This document shows positions 26,519 through 35,924 of a DNA stretch of 64,000 nt, in pieces. Origin of the DNA: Sphingobacteriaceae bacterium DW12 (GTDB taxonomy: Bacteria; Bacteroidota; Bacteroidia; Sphingobacteriales; Sphingobacteriaceae). Each line of letters starts with the position of its first letter. Positions within the stretch are counted from its first letter, which is position 1. The DNA lies in the NCBI GenBank assembly GCA_000783305.1, contig JROE01000004.1, forward strand, positions 62,001-126,000, given 5' to 3'. A program made the translations under genes and the position numbers. The notes beneath the pieces were generated by a model. That model did not search any database. It was given only the letters and a program-made list of their open reading frames with translations, and was not told the origin of the DNA.

Positions 26519-27080
26519 TGTTGTTCGTATTTTGGTTTTTGAATGGTAAACCGAATTGTTTAAGTAATTCTAAAGCTTCAACGTCTGTACCAGCGCTAGT
26601 TACAAATGTGATATCCATACCTTGGATCTTATTGATCTTGTCAATATTGATCTCAGGAAAGATAATTTGCTCTGTGATACCTAAGTTATAGTTACCTCTA
26701 CCATCGAAACCTTTATCATTGATACCGCGGAAGTCACGGATACGAGGAAGAGATACGGATATCAAACGATCCAAGAACTCAAACATATTGTTATCACGCA
26801 AAGTAACACGTGCGCCGATTGGCATACCTTTACGTAACTTAAAGTTTGAAATATCTTTCTTAGATTTCGTAGGCACCGCTTGTTGTCCAGAGATAAGGGT
26901 CAACTCAGCAATAGCATTATCAATTAATTTCTTGTCAGCAGTAGCAGCACCGATACCTTGAGAGATAACGATTTTCTCAAGTTTAGGAACTTGCATAATG
27001 CTCTTATACTGAAATTTCTCTTTAAGTGTAGAGCGGATCTCATCCGCATATTTCACTTTCAATCTTGGTGCGTAAGTCAT
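26511..27080 (-). CDS. rplE: 50S ribosomal protein uL5
   Basis: A 189-residue protein that binds 5S rRNA and contacts the P-site t[23 protein letters not shown], the [16 protein letters not shown] motif and [18 protein letters not shown] are signatures. It starts in a TAATG overlap with the rplX stop and overlaps rpsN at its end. Confidence 0.97.
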   Translation of the reverse strand: MTYAPRLKVKYADEIRSTLKEKFQYKSIMQVPKLEKIVISQGIGAATADKKLIDNAIAELTLISGQQAVPTKSKKDISNFKLRKGMPIGARVTLRDNNMFEFLDRLISVSLPRIRDFRGINDKGFDGRGNYNLGITEQIIFPEINIDKINKIQGMDITFVTSAGTDVEALELLKQFGLPFKNQNTNNNG

Positions 27081-27421
27081 TATTTAATTTCCTCCCCTGA
27101 TTTTTTTGCTACACGAACAATTTTTCCTTCTTCATTAACCTTACGGCCTACACGAGTAGGAGTTCCAGTTTTAGGATCGATCAAAGCCAAATTAGAGATA
27201 TGAATACCTGCCTCTTTTTCAATGATGCCACCATTAGGATTAGCCGCACTTGGTTTAGTGTGTTTTTTAACGATGTTAGCGCCTTCTACTAATGCTCTGT
27301 TGGCGTCCACTAATACTTGTATTACCTTTCCTTGAACACCTTTAGAGTTACCAGCGATAACTTTCACTAAATCACCTTTTTTAATCTTGATTTTGTGAGT
27401 TGTTTTTGTTTTCTGTGCCAT
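27080..27421 (-). CDS. rplX: 50S ribosomal protein uL24
   Basis: A 113-residue early assembly protein near the exit tunnel. The KOW motif is in [20 protein letters not shown] (about 14-33), followed by [14 protein letters not shown] and [13 protein letters not shown]. Its stop codon overlaps the rplE start (TAATG), indicating coupling. Confidence 0.97.
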   Translation of the reverse strand: MAQKTKTTHKIKIKKGDLVKVIAGNSKGVQGKVIQVLVDANRALVEGANIVKKHTKPSAANPNGGIIEKEAGIHISNLALIDPKTGTPTRVGRKVNEEGKIVRVAKKSGEEIK

Positions 27422-27423
27422 AA

Positions 27424-27792
27424 TTATAAAACCTCCGGTGCTAGTGATACAATTTTCATGAACTGCTTCTCACGCAATTCTCTGGCAACTGGGCCAAAGA
27501 TACGTGTTCCACGTGGCTCATCATTATTATTCAACAATACTGCTGCATTGTCATCAAAACGAATATAAGAACCATCTTTACGACGAATTTCTTTTTTCGT
27601 TCTTACTACAACTGCTTTAGAAATTGATCCCTTCTTTACGTTTCCAGAAGGTATAGCGCTTTTCACGGTAACAACAACCTTATCACCGATCGATGCATAA
27701 CGCTTACGCGTGCCACCCAATACCCGGATTACTAAAACTTCTTTAGCTCCGCTATTGTCAGCAACATTTAGTCTTGATTCCTGTTGTACCAT
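27424..27792 (-). CDS. rplN: 50S ribosomal protein uL14
   Basis: A 122-residue protein at the subunit interface. [20 protein letters not shown] at the start and the signature [20 protein letters not shown] are plain; the end [12 protein letters not shown] is standard. It is 1 base from rpsQ and 2 from rplX. Confidence 0.97.
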   Translation of the reverse strand: MVQQESRLNVADNSGAKEVLVIRVLGGTRKRYASIGDKVVVTVKSAIPSGNVKKGSISKAVVVRTKKEIRRKDGSYIRFDDNAAVLLNNNDEPRGTRIFGPVARELREKQFMKIVSLAPEVL

Positions 27793-27793
27793 G

Positions 27794-28048
27794 TTATTTA
27801 GCTCTTTCTAAAATTTCTACTAATCTCCAATTCTTAGTTTTACTCAGCGGACGAGTTTCCATAATTAATACCGTATCGCCGATACCGCAGGTATTCTCTT
27901 CGTCATGAGCTTTAAATTTAGTAGTTTTTTTGACGAACTTACCATAGATAGGGTGTTTTACTTTACGTTCAACAGTAACTACGATAGATTTGTCCATCTT
28001 GTTGCTAACTACTAAGCCGATTCTTGTTTTTCTTAAATTTCTTTCCAT
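27794..28048 (-). CDS. rpsQ: 30S ribosomal protein uS17
   Basis: An 84-residue OB-fold 16S-rRNA-binding protein. [20 protein letters not shown] and the signature [20 protein letters not shown] identify it. It lies between rpmC and rplN with gaps of 14 and 1 bases. Confidence 0.97.
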   Translation of the reverse strand: MERNLRKTRIGLVVSNKMDKSIVVTVERKVKHPIYGKFVKKTTKFKAHDEENTCGIGDTVLIMETRPLSKTKNWRLVEILERAK

Positions 28049-28062
28049 TTCGACTTAATTTT

Positions 28063-28281
28063 TTATGCCTCAGCGGCTGTTTCCTTTTTAGCTGCAGCTT
28101 TGCGAGCGCTCAATTCAGTACTGATGCGAGCAATAGCTCTGCGAGCTGCTTTGATTACGTTTGGGTTCTCAATTGCAGAAACAGCATGTGCAAATTTCAA
28201 TTTGCTAAGGGCAGCTTTCTCCTCGACAAGGCGAGCTGCTAAATCCTCTGTTGATAATTCTAAAATTTCTGAATTTTTCAT
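28063..28281 (-). CDS. rpmC: 50S ribosomal protein uL29
   Basis: A 72-residue two-helix protein near the exit tunnel, a docking site for nascent-chain factors. The pattern MKNSEILELSTEDLAARL, KLKFAHAVSAIENP and ARRAIARISTELSAR fits, with a short Ala/Glu tail. It follows rplP after a 97-base gap with a hairpin. Confidence 0.95.
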   Translation of the reverse strand: MKNSEILELSTEDLAARLVEEKAALSKLKFAHAVSAIENPNVIKAARRAIARISTELSARKAAAKKETAAEA

Positions 28282-28327
28282 TTTGTTTCAGTTATTATGC
28301 TGGGTTATCAATTCTGTTTTTATGTAT

Positions 28328-28352
28328 GCCTTACGGGTAACGGCCGTAAGGC
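28328..28352 (-). repeat. Intercistronic hairpin between rplP and rpmC
   Basis: GCCTTACGG (28328-28336) pairs perfectly with CCGTAAGGC (28344-28352) around a 7-base loop. No T-run follows. Confidence 0.65.
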
Positions 28353-28378
28353 TAAACTATTGACATTACCAACTATTT

Positions 28379-28801
28379 TTATGCTTCAACGTAATCTCTA
28401 CGTATCACAAACTTAGTTTGAACCGGTAGTTTTTGAGCCGCAAGGCGTAATGCTTCTTTGGCTACTTCCAAAGGCACACCTTCTGCTTCAAATAACATAC
28501 GGCCTGGGCGTACTACTGCTACCCAGTATTCTGGAGCTCCCTTACCTTTACCCATACGTACCTCTGCAGGTTTTTTCGTAACAGGTTTGTCAGGGAATAT
28601 ACGGATCCAAACTTGACCTTCACGTTTCATAAAACGTGTTACGGCAATACGAGCAGCCTCAATTTGGCGGCTTGTGATCCATGCTGGTTCCAGTGACTTG
28701 ATACCGAATGAACCGAAAGCTAACTCTGCTCCACGTGAAGCGTTACCTTTCATGCGGCCTTTCTGCATCTTTCTGAACTTCGTTCTTTTTGGCTGTAACA
28801 T
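28379..28801 (-). CDS. rplP: 50S ribosomal protein uL16
   Basis: A 140-residue protein that organises the A-site tRNA channel. [38 protein letters not shown] and the later [20 protein letters not shown] are signatures. The gap to rpsC is 60 bases and contains a hairpin. Confidence 0.97.
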   Translation of the reverse strand: MLQPKRTKFRKMQKGRMKGNASRGAELAFGSFGIKSLEPAWITSRQIEAARIAVTRFMKREGQVWIRIFPDKPVTKKPAEVRMGKGKGAPEYWVAVVRPGRMLFEAEGVPLEVAKEALRLAAQKLPVQTKFVIRRDYVEA

Positions 28802-28818
28802 GTTCGTATTTTATTTAA

Positions 28819-28835
28819 TCCCGTCTGCGACGGGA
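28819..28835 (-). repeat. Intercistronic hairpin between rpsC and rplP
   Basis: TCCCGTC (28819-28825) pairs perfectly with GACGGGA (28829-28835) around a 3-base loop, in a 60-base gap. No T-run follows on the minus strand. Confidence 0.6.
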
Positions 28836-28861
28836 CATTTGTTGTAATCTATTAAACTTAA

Positions 28862-29674
28862 TTAACCTCTATTTGCACCACCACGGTTGTTGTTTCCGCC
28901 ACGGCTATTGTTTCCACCACGGTTGTGATTGCTTCCACCACGATTTCCGCCTTTACGGTTATCACGGTCACGACGCTCACCTCCGCCTTCGTTTCCACCA
29001 CGGGTTTTCACGTTAGATGTTTGACCAATGTTAGGAGACAAGTCACGTTTACCGTAAACTTCACCTTTACAAATCCACACCTTAACACCAATCTTACCGT
29101 AAGTAGTCAATGCTTCTGCTAATGCATAGTCGATATCAGCACGCAATGTGTGCAAAGGAGTTCTTCCTTCTTTGTACTGCTCAGTACGTGCCATTTCAGC
29201 ACCACCAAGACGACCAGAACACATTACTTTGATACCTTCTGCACCCATACGCATTGTAGATGCGATAGCTGTTTTCATTGCACGACGGAATGAAATACGT
29301 GCCTCTAATTGCTTAGCTACACCTTCAGCTACTAATTTGGCATCCAACTCAGGACGTTTGATCTCGAAAATATTGATTTGAACATCCTTTTTAGTCAGTT
29401 TTTTCAACTCTTCTTTGATCTTGTCAACTTCCTGACCGCCTTTACCGATAACGATACCTGGGCGAGCTGTATGAACAGTTACAGTGATGCGTTTCAAAGT
29501 TCTTTCGATAACAACTTTTGCTACTCCACCTTTTGCTATACGAACAGAAAGATATTTTCTGATCTTTTCGTCTTCAACCAATTTATCGGAATAGTTGTTG
29601 CCTCCGAACCAATTAGAATCCCATCCTTTGATGATCCCTAATCTGCTACCTATTGGATTTGCTTTTTGTCCCAT
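28862..29674 (-). CDS. rpsC: 30S ribosomal protein uS3 with an RGG-rich tail
   Basis: A 270-residue protein at the mRNA entry, with helicase-like action on structured m[22 protein letters not shown], the KH domain block [19 protein letters not shown] and the signature [13 protein letters not shown] are clear. The core ends at about residue 215. An extra tail of about 50 residues is almost entirely Gly, Asn, Arg and Ser with repeated RGG units (NRGG, SRGG). Such tails bind RNA in other proteins; the role here is inferred. The rplV stop is 11 bases upstream. Confidence 0.96.
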   Translation of the reverse strand: MGQKANPIGSRLGIIKGWDSNWFGGNNYSDKLVEDEKIRKYLSVRIAKGGVAKVVIERTLKRITVTVHTARPGIVIGKGGQEVDKIKEELKKLTKKDVQINIFEIKRPELDAKLVAEGVAKQLEARISFRRAMKTAIASTMRMGAEGIKVMCSGRLGGAEMARTEQYKEGRTPLHTLRADIDYALAEALTTYGKIGVKVWICKGEVYGKRDLSPNIGQTSNVKTRGGNEGGGERRDRDNRKGGNRGGSNHNRGGNNSRGGNNNRGGANRG

Positions 29675-29685
29675 TCTTCTAAATA

Positions 29686-30117
29686 TTAGTTGTTTACGTT
29701 ATTTAAACTATCTACTACCAAAGTTACATGGTTAGAGCGTTTACGAATTCTGTAACCACGGCCTTGAGGAGCTGGTCTCAATCTTTTTAATTGACGACCT
29801 CCACCTACAGACACTTCTTTAACAAATAGTGCACCTTCTTCAACTGACTGGCCTTCATTGTGAGCCTCCCAATTTTTGATAGCCGATAGTAATAATTTTT
29901 CTACACGAGCTGCTGCTTCTTTGCTAGAATGTTTAAGAATATATAAAGCATTTTCTACTTTTTCACCACGGATTAAATCCACTACTAAACGCATTTTGCG
30001 TGGGGAAGTAGGGCAGTTTAATAATTTGGCAGTAGAAGCTCCTCCTATCTGAGCTTTTTCCTGCTCTTTGCGCTGCTTAATTAAAACAGACTTTTTAAGT
30101 TTTTTTGTTGCTTCCAT
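29686..30117 (-). CDS. rplV: 50S ribosomal protein uL22
   Basis: A 143-residue protein whose beta hairpin lines the exit tunnel. [40 protein letters not shown] and the hairpin region [20 protein letters not shown] identify it. The N-terminal 30 residues are a charged extension longer than in E. coli (110 residues). It lies 6 bases after rpsS. Confidence 0.96.
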   Translation of the reverse strand: MEATKKLKKSVLIKQRKEQEKAQIGGASTAKLLNCPTSPRKMRLVVDLIRGEKVENALYILKHSSKEAAARVEKLLLSAIKNWEAHNEGQSVEEGALFVKEVSVGGGRQLKRLRPAPQGRGYRIRKRSNHVTLVVDSLNNVNN

Positions 30118-30123
30118 TACCTA

Positions 30124-30390
30124 TTATTTTTTCTTTTCTGCGTGGCCTCTAAATGTACGCGTAGGTGCAAATTCACCTAACTTGTGACCTACCATGTTTT
30201 CCGTTACATATACAGGGATAAATTTATTCCCGTTGTGCACCGCGAAGGTATGGCCTACAAAATCTGGTGAAATCATTGATCTACGAGACCAAGTTTTGAT
30301 AACTGACTTTTTGTTAGTTTCATTCATAGAAAGAACTTTTCTTTCTAAGTTGTGATCGATATAAGGACCTTTTTTAATTGAACGAGCCAT
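30124..30390 (-). CDS. rpsS: 30S ribosomal protein uS19
   Basis: An 88-residue head protein forming a complex with uS13. [38 protein letters not shown] and the end [20 protein letters not shown] are signatures. Its ATG overlaps the rplB stop as TAATG. Confidence 0.97.
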   Translation of the reverse strand: MARSIKKGPYIDHNLERKVLSMNETNKKSVIKTWSRRSMISPDFVGHTFAVHNGNKFIPVYVTENMVGHKLGEFAPTRTFRGHAEKKK

Positions 30391-31217
30391 TATTTTTTCC
30401 TTCTCTCAATGATGTAACGATTCGATGTTTTCTTCTTGTCACGTGTTTTGAAGCCTTTAGCTAAAACACCAGTACGTGAACGAGGCTGACCTCCTGAGGT
30501 ACGACCCTCACCACCACCCATAGGGTGATCGACTGGGTTCATAGCCACACCACGAACTCTTGGACGACGTCCCAACCAACGTTTACGACCAGCTTTACCT
30601 AGAACCTCGATTTGTCTATCGTGATTAGATACTGAACCTATCGTAGCTACGCAAGTCAATAAGATCATACGAACCTCGCTTGAAGGCAACTTGATGATGG
30701 CATACTTACCGTCACGAGCAGACAATTGAGCGTATGTACCCGCACTACGTGCGATAGAACCGCCTTGACCTGGATTCAATTCAATATTGTGAATGATAGA
30801 ACCCAATGGGATGTTTGCTAATGGTAAAGTATTACCTATTTCTGGGGCTACTGAATCGCCTGCAACTACTGTTTGACCAACTGTTAATCCAGCTGGAGCA
30901 ATGATGTAACGTTTCTCACCATCTGCATAATGTAATAATGCAATACGAGCAGAACGATTTGGATCGTACTCGATAGTGGCTACTGTTGCAGGGATATCTT
31001 TTTTATCGCGTTTGAAATCTATTAATCGGTACACTTTCTTGTGTCCCCCACCGATATAACGCATAGTCATTTTACCGGATTTATTACGACCACCTGATCT
31101 TTTGTTACTTCTTACAACTAACGTCTTTTCAGGAACGTTTGTAGTTATATCAGAATAGTCAGCGCCTATTCTGAAACGCGTACCAGGGGTAACCGGTTTG
31201 AATCTTTTAACTGCCAT
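30390..31217 (-). CDS. rplB: 50S ribosomal protein uL2
   Basis: A 275-residue protein close to the peptidyl transferase centre. [11 protein letters not shown] at the start, the [17 protein letters not shown] block, the RNA-binding domain to about residue 130 and the catalytic-centre loop [18 protein letters not shown] (about 222-239) are all present. It lies 6 bases after rplW. Confidence 0.98.
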   Translation of the reverse strand: MAVKRFKPVTPGTRFRIGADYSDITTNVPEKTLVVRSNKRSGGRNKSGKMTMRYIGGGHKKVYRLIDFKRDKKDIPATVATIEYDPNRSARIALLHYADGEKRYIIAPAGLTVGQTVVAGDSVAPEIGNTLPLANIPLGSIIHNIELNPGQGGSIARSAGTYAQLSARDGKYAIIKLPSSEVRMILLTCVATIGSVSNHDRQIEVLGKAGRKRWLGRRPRVRGVAMNPVDHPMGGGEGRTSGGQPRSRTGVLAKGFKTRDKKKTSNRYIIERRKK

Positions 31218-31223
31218 CTCTAA

Positions 31224-31514
31224 TTATATAGTACTGTAAAAGTCAATAGTTTCACCATCTTTAACTGTAACGATGGCCTTTTTATACTTAGGGCTTCTGC
31301 CTGAAACAAAACCTGCTTTTGTGTAACGGCTCTTCGCTTTTCCAGCAACTACCGAAGTATTTACTGCTACGACAGTTACGCCGAACATTGCTTCTACAGC
31401 CGATTTAATTTGGATTTTGTTTGCTCTGTGATCCACTTTGAAAGCATAACGGTTAAATTTCTCCGTTAAGATTGAAGCTTTCTCTGTTAAGATAGGTTTT
31501 TTTATAATTTCCAT
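31224..31514 (-). CDS. rplW: 50S ribosomal protein uL23
   Basis: A 96-residue exit-tunnel protein, docking site of trigger factor and SRP. IIKKPILTEKASILTEKFN, YAFKVDHRANKIQIKSAVE and MFGVTVVAVNT are signatures. It lies 1 base after rplD. Confidence 0.97.
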   Translation of the reverse strand: MEIIKKPILTEKASILTEKFNRYAFKVDHRANKIQIKSAVEAMFGVTVVAVNTSVVAGKAKSRYTKAGFVSGRSPKYKKAIVTVKDGETIDFYSTI

Positions 31515-31515
31515 A

Positions 31516-32145
31516 TTACTTAGCGAATGCCTCCTCCAAAGTTTTAACAGAATCTGTTGTCAATAACAATTTAGTAGCATTCAATACATCATATGTATTC
31601 AACTGATCTGCTGATACTACTTTTGCTTTCTTCAAGTTTCTGCTTGATAAATAAACATTATTGTCATATGCTGGCAATACCAACAAAGTTTTCTCATCTG
31701 CAACATTTAAAGCTGCAACAAAGCTCACGTAGTTTTTAGTTTTGATAGTATCAAAATTAACTGCGTCCAACACCACAATGTTGTTCTCAATTGCTTTGTA
31801 ACTTAATGCAGATTTACGTGCTAATTGTTTCAATTTTTTGTTCAATTTGAAACTGTAGTCACGAGGTTGAGGACCGAATACACGACCACCACCATTAAAC
31901 AATGGAGATTTGATGCTACCCGCACGGGCACCACCTGTACCTTTTTGTTTGTGTAATTTACGAGTCGAACCAGCGATCTCATTACGTTGTTTAGATTTAT
32001 GAGTACCTTGGCGTTGGTTAGCCAAATACTGTTTAACATCTAAATAAATCGCATGATCATTAGGCTCTAACCCAAATACCGACTCAGGAAGTTGCACCTT
32101 GGCACCTGTTTCTTTACCTGATAAATTTAAAACTTTAACTTCCAT
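31516..32145 (-). CDS. rplD: 50S ribosomal protein uL4
   Basis: A 209-residue protein. The long loop that reaches the exit tunnel is seen in [20 protein letters not shown] and [20 protein letters not shown] (about 50-95). The C-terminal alpha-beta domain follows. In E. coli uL4 represses the S10 operon through the leader; the short leader here (about 70 bases) shows only a small stem. It lies 4 bases after rplC. Confidence 0.97.
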   Translation of the reverse strand: MEVKVLNLSGKETGAKVQLPESVFGLEPNDHAIYLDVKQYLANQRQGTHKSKQRNEIAGSTRKLHKQKGTGGARAGSIKSPLFNGGGRVFGPQPRDYSFKLNKKLKQLARKSALSYKAIENNIVVLDAVNFDTIKTKNYVSFVAALNVADEKTLLVLPAYDNNVYLSSRNLKKAKVVSADQLNTYDVLNATKLLLTTDSVKTLEEAFAK

Positions 32146-32149
32146 CTTC

Positions 32150-32767
32150 CTATTTGTCTACGATTACAAAAGAACCCTTAGCTCCTGGAATGGAACCACT
32201 AACAACGATTAGGTTTTGTTCAGCATAAACTTTCAACACTTGTAAGTTTTGAACCTTTACACGATCACCACCTGTACGACCAGCCATGCGCATACCTTTG
32301 AATACGCGAGAAGGCCATGATGAAGCACCTAATGAACCTGGAGCACGTAGTCTATTGTGCTGACCGTGAGTCGCACCTCCTACACCACCAAATCCGTGAC
32401 GCTTCATAACACCTTGGAAACCTTTACCTTTTGAAGTACCGACGACATCTACGAATTCGCCTTCTTCAAAAATAGTAACGTCAACTACATCACCAAGTTG
32501 TTTTTCGTCTGGGAAAGTTTTAAATTCTACCAACTTACGCTTAGGCGTTGTGTTTGCTTTTGCAAAATGCCCTTTTAAAGATGATGTTGTGTTCTTCTCT
32601 TTTGCTTCACCGAAGCCAAGTTGAACTGCAGCATAACCATCTTTGTCTTCCGTACGTATCTGCGTTACCACGCACGGTCCAGCCTCAATCACTGTACAAG
32701 GAATATTCTTTCCTTCTGCATTGTACAGGCTGGTCATTCCTACTTTTTTACCAATAATTCCTGACAT
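32150..32767 (-). CDS. rplC: 50S ribosomal protein uL3
   Basis: A 205-residue protein at the base of the peptidyl transferase centre. [20 protein letters not shown], the signature [20 protein letters not shown] and the loop [20 protein letters not shown] are clear. It is the first gene of this operon. The rpsJ gene that normally precedes it is absent, and a strong promoter lies directly upstream. Confidence 0.97.
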   Translation of the reverse strand: MSGIIGKKVGMTSLYNAEGKNIPCTVIEAGPCVVTQIRTEDKDGYAAVQLGFGEAKEKNTTSSLKGHFAKANTTPKRKLVEFKTFPDEKQLGDVVDVTIFEEGEFVDVVGTSKGKGFQGVMKRHGFGGVGGATHGQHNRLRAPGSLGASSWPSRVFKGMRMAGRTGGDRVKVQNLQVLKVYAEQNLIVVSGSIPGAKGSFVIVDK

Positions 32768-32794
32768 GTTATAAATTAATTAATTAAAGTCCTT

Positions 32795-32812
32795 CGAAGC
32801 AGTAGGGCTTCG
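32795..32812 (-). other. Small stem in the ribosomal operon leader
   Basis: CGAAGC (32795-32800) pairs with GCTTCG (32807-32812) around a 6-base loop, inside the leader of about 70 bases before rplC. It could be a remnant of, or site for, autoregulation; this is inference. Confidence 0.4.
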
Positions 32813-32844
32813 CTCAAGACACACTATCCCCATTAAAGGGACTG

Positions 32845-32875
32845 CAAAAGTACGAACATTTCTTTAACTGTCAAA
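32845..32875 (-). promoter_or_regulatory. Strong promoter of the ribosomal protein operon
   Basis: On the minus strand a -33 TTTG (32875-32872) and a perfect -7 TACTTTTG (32852-32845) are separated by 19 bases. Transcription would begin near 32840, about 70 bases before rplC. This is the best promoter match in the window together with the trp promoter. Confidence 0.85.
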
Positions 32876-32974
32876 TAATTAGTGCATTATTTTTTTTATT
32901 TTTCTTTTATCCCCCCCAAATAAAATCCCATTGACCAATTACCTGACAAATCTTGCATCAGCGATTACGAATAT

Positions 32975-33027
32975 CTTTAAATAACAAGGAAGGGTTTAAT
33001 ATTTAAACCCTTCCTTGTTATTTAAAG
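32975..33027 (-). terminator. 25-bp perfect hairpin after the GH88 gene
   Basis: Arms 32975-32999 and 33003-33027 pair without mismatch around a 3-base loop. It lies about 90 bases after the GH88 stop and about 100 bases before the ribosomal promoter. There is no pure T-run, but both ends are AT-rich. It probably stops transcription from the polysaccharide locus. Confidence 0.75.
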
Positions 33028-33114
33028 TAATACGCTTTCTTTAATAGGTGATTCTCTCCCTCAAAAACGTTATAACTGTGCGATATATCTCGTCATGCTG
33101 CGACAGCCCCCGCC

Positions 33115-34386
33115 CTACTCCTTGATTACAGATTCACCTCTCAGCAACCTTTGGTAACGAACCAAGGCCTCCACATAGTAATAGTCTGCATAAGTTAGGG
33201 GTACATCTATTTCTGTATTATGTGGAATAGAGCCTACACTATGCATTAAAATATATCCACCATTCTCTTTGTAAGAAGACTTATAAGGAGACTTTGACAG
33301 ACTTTCAATCATCTTTTCCGAATTAGATATGTATTGCTGACTTTCTTTTCCCTTCGTGTAAACGCTCAGCTCTAATAACGCAGAAGCCACGATGGCCGCT
33401 GTTGACACATCCCGAAAATTTTTATCCTTCTCGTACTTACTTCCTGTAGGCAGGTTATTTTGGTCGAAATCCCAATATGGAATCAAATCGCTAGGCAGGT
33501 TCCCATGTCTCAAGTAAAAATCAGCAATGCCTCTCGCCTGCTTTAAATACTTCTTATTCCGCGTTTCGCGATACATCATCGTATAACCATACAGGGCCCA
33601 AGCCTGTCCACGCGCCCAAGCAGATTCATCGAATGCACCCTGTGCAGTCTTTTTTGCCAACACGTTCCCCGTCTGCCTATCATAGTCCACTACATGGTAC
33701 GAGCTGTAGTCTTTCCTAAAATGATTTTTCAGTGTCGTATTCGCATGTGTAATTGCTATTTTCAGATATTTAGGATTATGCGTCATTTTCGACACCTGTG
33801 ATAGAAACTCCAAATTCATCATATTGTCAATGATAACCGGATACGTCCATGGTTCTCCATCCCAATTCTTTCCACCATCCCAAGAACGAATAGTCTTAGT
33901 TTGTTCATTAAAACGAGTAGATAGCGATTCGGCCCCTGTAACCAATACATCCTTATAGGCCGCAGAATCTCCCGTCAGACGAAGTGCATTTCCAAAGCTA
34001 CAATACAACATGAAGCCAAGATCATGTGTTCCTTTATTATTCTTTTCCTTTTCCAAATATTTCAGTTTGGATGTTCCGATGTCCAGCAGCGATTTATCCT
34101 GCGTTGCTTCGTAAAGATAAAATGCTGTTCCCGGGTAGAATCCCGAGCACCACCAACTCGACCCCCAGTTCACATATTTACCATTTTTGTAGGTCGTCGG
34201 GATATCTGACTCTTGAATGTTAGATTCCAAAAATTTTATTTGCTGAGCAGCATCCGTCAAATTGCGTTCTACAAAAGATGCTGACAATTTGAATTGGGCA
34301 CTTTTTGGCTGCGCCTCGGCAGACAACAGGAAATATTGAGCAACCATGACTAACGCTGTAACAGCAGACATTCTTTTAAAATTCAT
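33115..34386 (-). CDS. GH88 unsaturated glucuronyl hydrolase, exported
   Basis: A 423-residue enzyme starting at ATG 34386 (MNFKRMSAVTALVMVAQYFL), which gives a signal peptide cut near SAEAQ. The frame extends 57 codons upstream into the preceding gene without resemblance. GTHDLGFMLYCSFGNALRL carries the first catalytic-type Asp of family 88 and VIIDNMMNLEFL the second; SAWARGQAWALYGYTMMYRE is the conserved substrate-site block. It would remove the unsaturated uronic acid left by a polysaccharide lyase from the ends of oligosaccharides. It lies 19 bases after the DUF2264 gene and belongs to the polysaccharide locus. Confidence 0.88.
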   Translation of the reverse strand: MNFKRMSAVTALVMVAQYFLLSAEAQPKSAQFKLSASFVERNLTDAAQQIKFLESNIQESDIPTTYKNGKYVNWGSSWWCSGFYPGTAFYLYEATQDKSLLDIGTSKLKYLEKEKNNKGTHDLGFMLYCSFGNALRLTGDSAAYKDVLVTGAESLSTRFNEQTKTIRSWDGGKNWDGEPWTYPVIIDNMMNLEFLSQVSKMTHNPKYLKIAITHANTTLKNHFRKDYSSYHVVDYDRQTGNVLAKKTAQGAFDESAWARGQAWALYGYTMMYRETRNKKYLKQARGIADFYLRHGNLPSDLIPYWDFDQNNLPTGSKYEKDKNFRDVSTAAIVASALLELSVYTKGKESQQYISNSEKMIESLSKSPYKSSYKENGGYILMHSVGSIPHNTEIDVPLTYADYYYVEALVRYQRLLRGESVIKE

Positions 34387-34405
34387 GTTTTTCTTATAAA
34401 ATATA

Positions 34406-35665
34406 TTAATAGTTGACATAATAATCTTTCGCAAACCGTTCTCCAGACCAAGCCTTTTGAGAAGTCCATTTTTCAGCGGCAGTAGTCCAAAACAGATGAT
34501 CGGCAGGTAGCCCAAGTGGCAAAAAAGAAGTCGAGGTGATATACATACTACCCGCATTGGTATAATAATCCGCCAGATTCGCTTGCTCGTCCCCCACTAG
34601 CCCCATAGTAAGCCATCCACTTTTATCAAATGTCTGCTCTACATATACATGCCTCTTCACAGCTGTCAATGCTGCCCTCAACTGTCCATATGTTAAATCT
34701 TCTGGCAATTTTTCATCCCATATTAATTGCGCCAAGGGTTGAAAGGCTGCAGTACGATAAGTTGAAGACCTCCCCACAACCAAAAAACACCCCTCAGGCG
34801 ATATCATCCGTTCTAGATGATGTCCATATCGTTGCATACGTTTGTATGCTCGATCATACAATTCCTTATACTTAGCATCTGCAGACAGATTTTCCCGCAA
34901 TACATCCACTAGCATCGCATGAATCACATATCCATTGTAATGATCAAAACTGAAGGAATTCCCATCACTGTACCAACCATCCCCTACATACCAATCCTTA
35001 TCAAATTTCTGAATAGCATAATCTATTTTTTCCCGAACACAATCTACCCCGATCTTATATAAAAAACTTTCGACCATAGCGGCAAACAATAACCAATTAC
35101 TTTCATTTGGCTTTATTCGTCGTAAATCTATCAGTTCCCTCGTCACATTGGCCTTTACTTCCACAGGCAGCGGGTCCCACAGCACTTTGGGAGCTCTCAT
35201 AAAACTTTGCACCAAATAAGCCGCATCCACCAACGGTTGTGAAGATTTGTTCCATGTGAAATAATCTGGAGACGTAGGTGTCACACCATATTGTATCCCC
35301 AATAGTGCCTGCTTTTTTCGCTTCTGACGCAGTTTCCCTTCAACCGTCTCATCATCTGGCAAGGCCAACCAAGGAGCCATTCCTGACAATAAGCGACCGA
35401 AAGCTTCTAGATAGCCCACTCCCGGATCTCGAGAGTCAAAGGTTGGGCTCACGAGCATAGGCATCCGCTTACGGAGCTGCTGCTCACTGATGTTATCCAA
35501 AATCGGAGCCGCCATTTTATCCAACACGGATACCCAATATGCTCGGTCATTCCCCTTTTCGATTCCTCGACTTTGGTCAACTGCTTTCGCATCAACTGAA
35601 AAAGGAGAAGACACAACCCCCAATCCTATGGAGGCCAGCAACTTCAATAATATTCTTCTTTCCAT
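34406..35665 (-). CDS. DUF2264 family protein, probable glycosidase, exported
   Basis: A 419-residue protein with a signal peptide (MERRILLKLLASIGLGVVSS). It has the alpha/alpha-barrel-like pattern of DUF2264: RDPGVGYLEAFGRLLSGMAPW (about 77-97), NESNWLLFAAMVESFL, WYVGDGWYSDGNSFSFDHYN (about 216-235) and a late GRSSTYRTAAFQPLAQL block. Members occur in carbohydrate loci beside GH88 and GH105 enzymes. I recall that part of the family has been assigned beta-glucuronidase activity (GH154), but am not certain it covers this protein. It is the first gene of the pair DUF2264-GH88. Confidence 0.8.
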   Translation of the reverse strand: MERRILLKLLASIGLGVVSSPFSVDAKAVDQSRGIEKGNDRAYWVSVLDKMAAPILDNISEQQLRKRMPMLVSPTFDSRDPGVGYLEAFGRLLSGMAPWLALPDDETVEGKLRQKRKKQALLGIQYGVTPTSPDYFTWNKSSQPLVDAAYLVQSFMRAPKVLWDPLPVEVKANVTRELIDLRRIKPNESNWLLFAAMVESFLYKIGVDCVREKIDYAIQKFDKDWYVGDGWYSDGNSFSFDHYNGYVIHAMLVDVLRENLSADAKYKELYDRAYKRMQRYGHHLERMISPEGCFLVVGRSSTYRTAAFQPLAQLIWDEKLPEDLTYGQLRAALTAVKRHVYVEQTFDKSGWLTMGLVGDEQANLADYYTNAGSMYITSTSFLPLGLPADHLFWTTAAEKWTSQKAWSGERFAKDYYVNY

Positions 35666-35752
35666 GTACAGTATCTAATAAATCAACCTCCTAAATATAT
35701 TTATCCAAAAAGGCGCATTTCACATTCGAATAAAACATTCTACTTCGTCATA

Positions 35753-35788
35753 TAGGGGTACCAATTACATTTGAATTGGCTGCCCCTA
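35753..35788. terminator. Interrupted hairpin between susD and the DUF2264 gene
   Basis: TAGGGG (35753-35758) pairs with CCCCTA (35783-35788), and inside it CCAATT (35761-35766) pairs with AATTGG (35774-35779). The two stems are separated by a small internal loop. It could end the susCD message. The left arm also contains AGGGGTA, like the repeats before susC, so a regulatory role is an alternative. Confidence 0.4.
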
Positions 35789-35924
35789 AAATCTGGCATT
35801 TATTGCCATTAAACCTTTTTTTATCAATATTATACTCACAAAAGATTGCAAAAACAATTGATAACAAACTATTTACATCACCACGAGATCAATCAATGCG
35901 CGCATGGTTATGCAAATTCATGTA

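Noticed and set aside
34387..34557. Extended N-terminus of the GH88 enzyme
   Set aside because: The added 57 residues overlap the end of the DUF2264 gene and hide the signal peptide that begins at ATG 34386.
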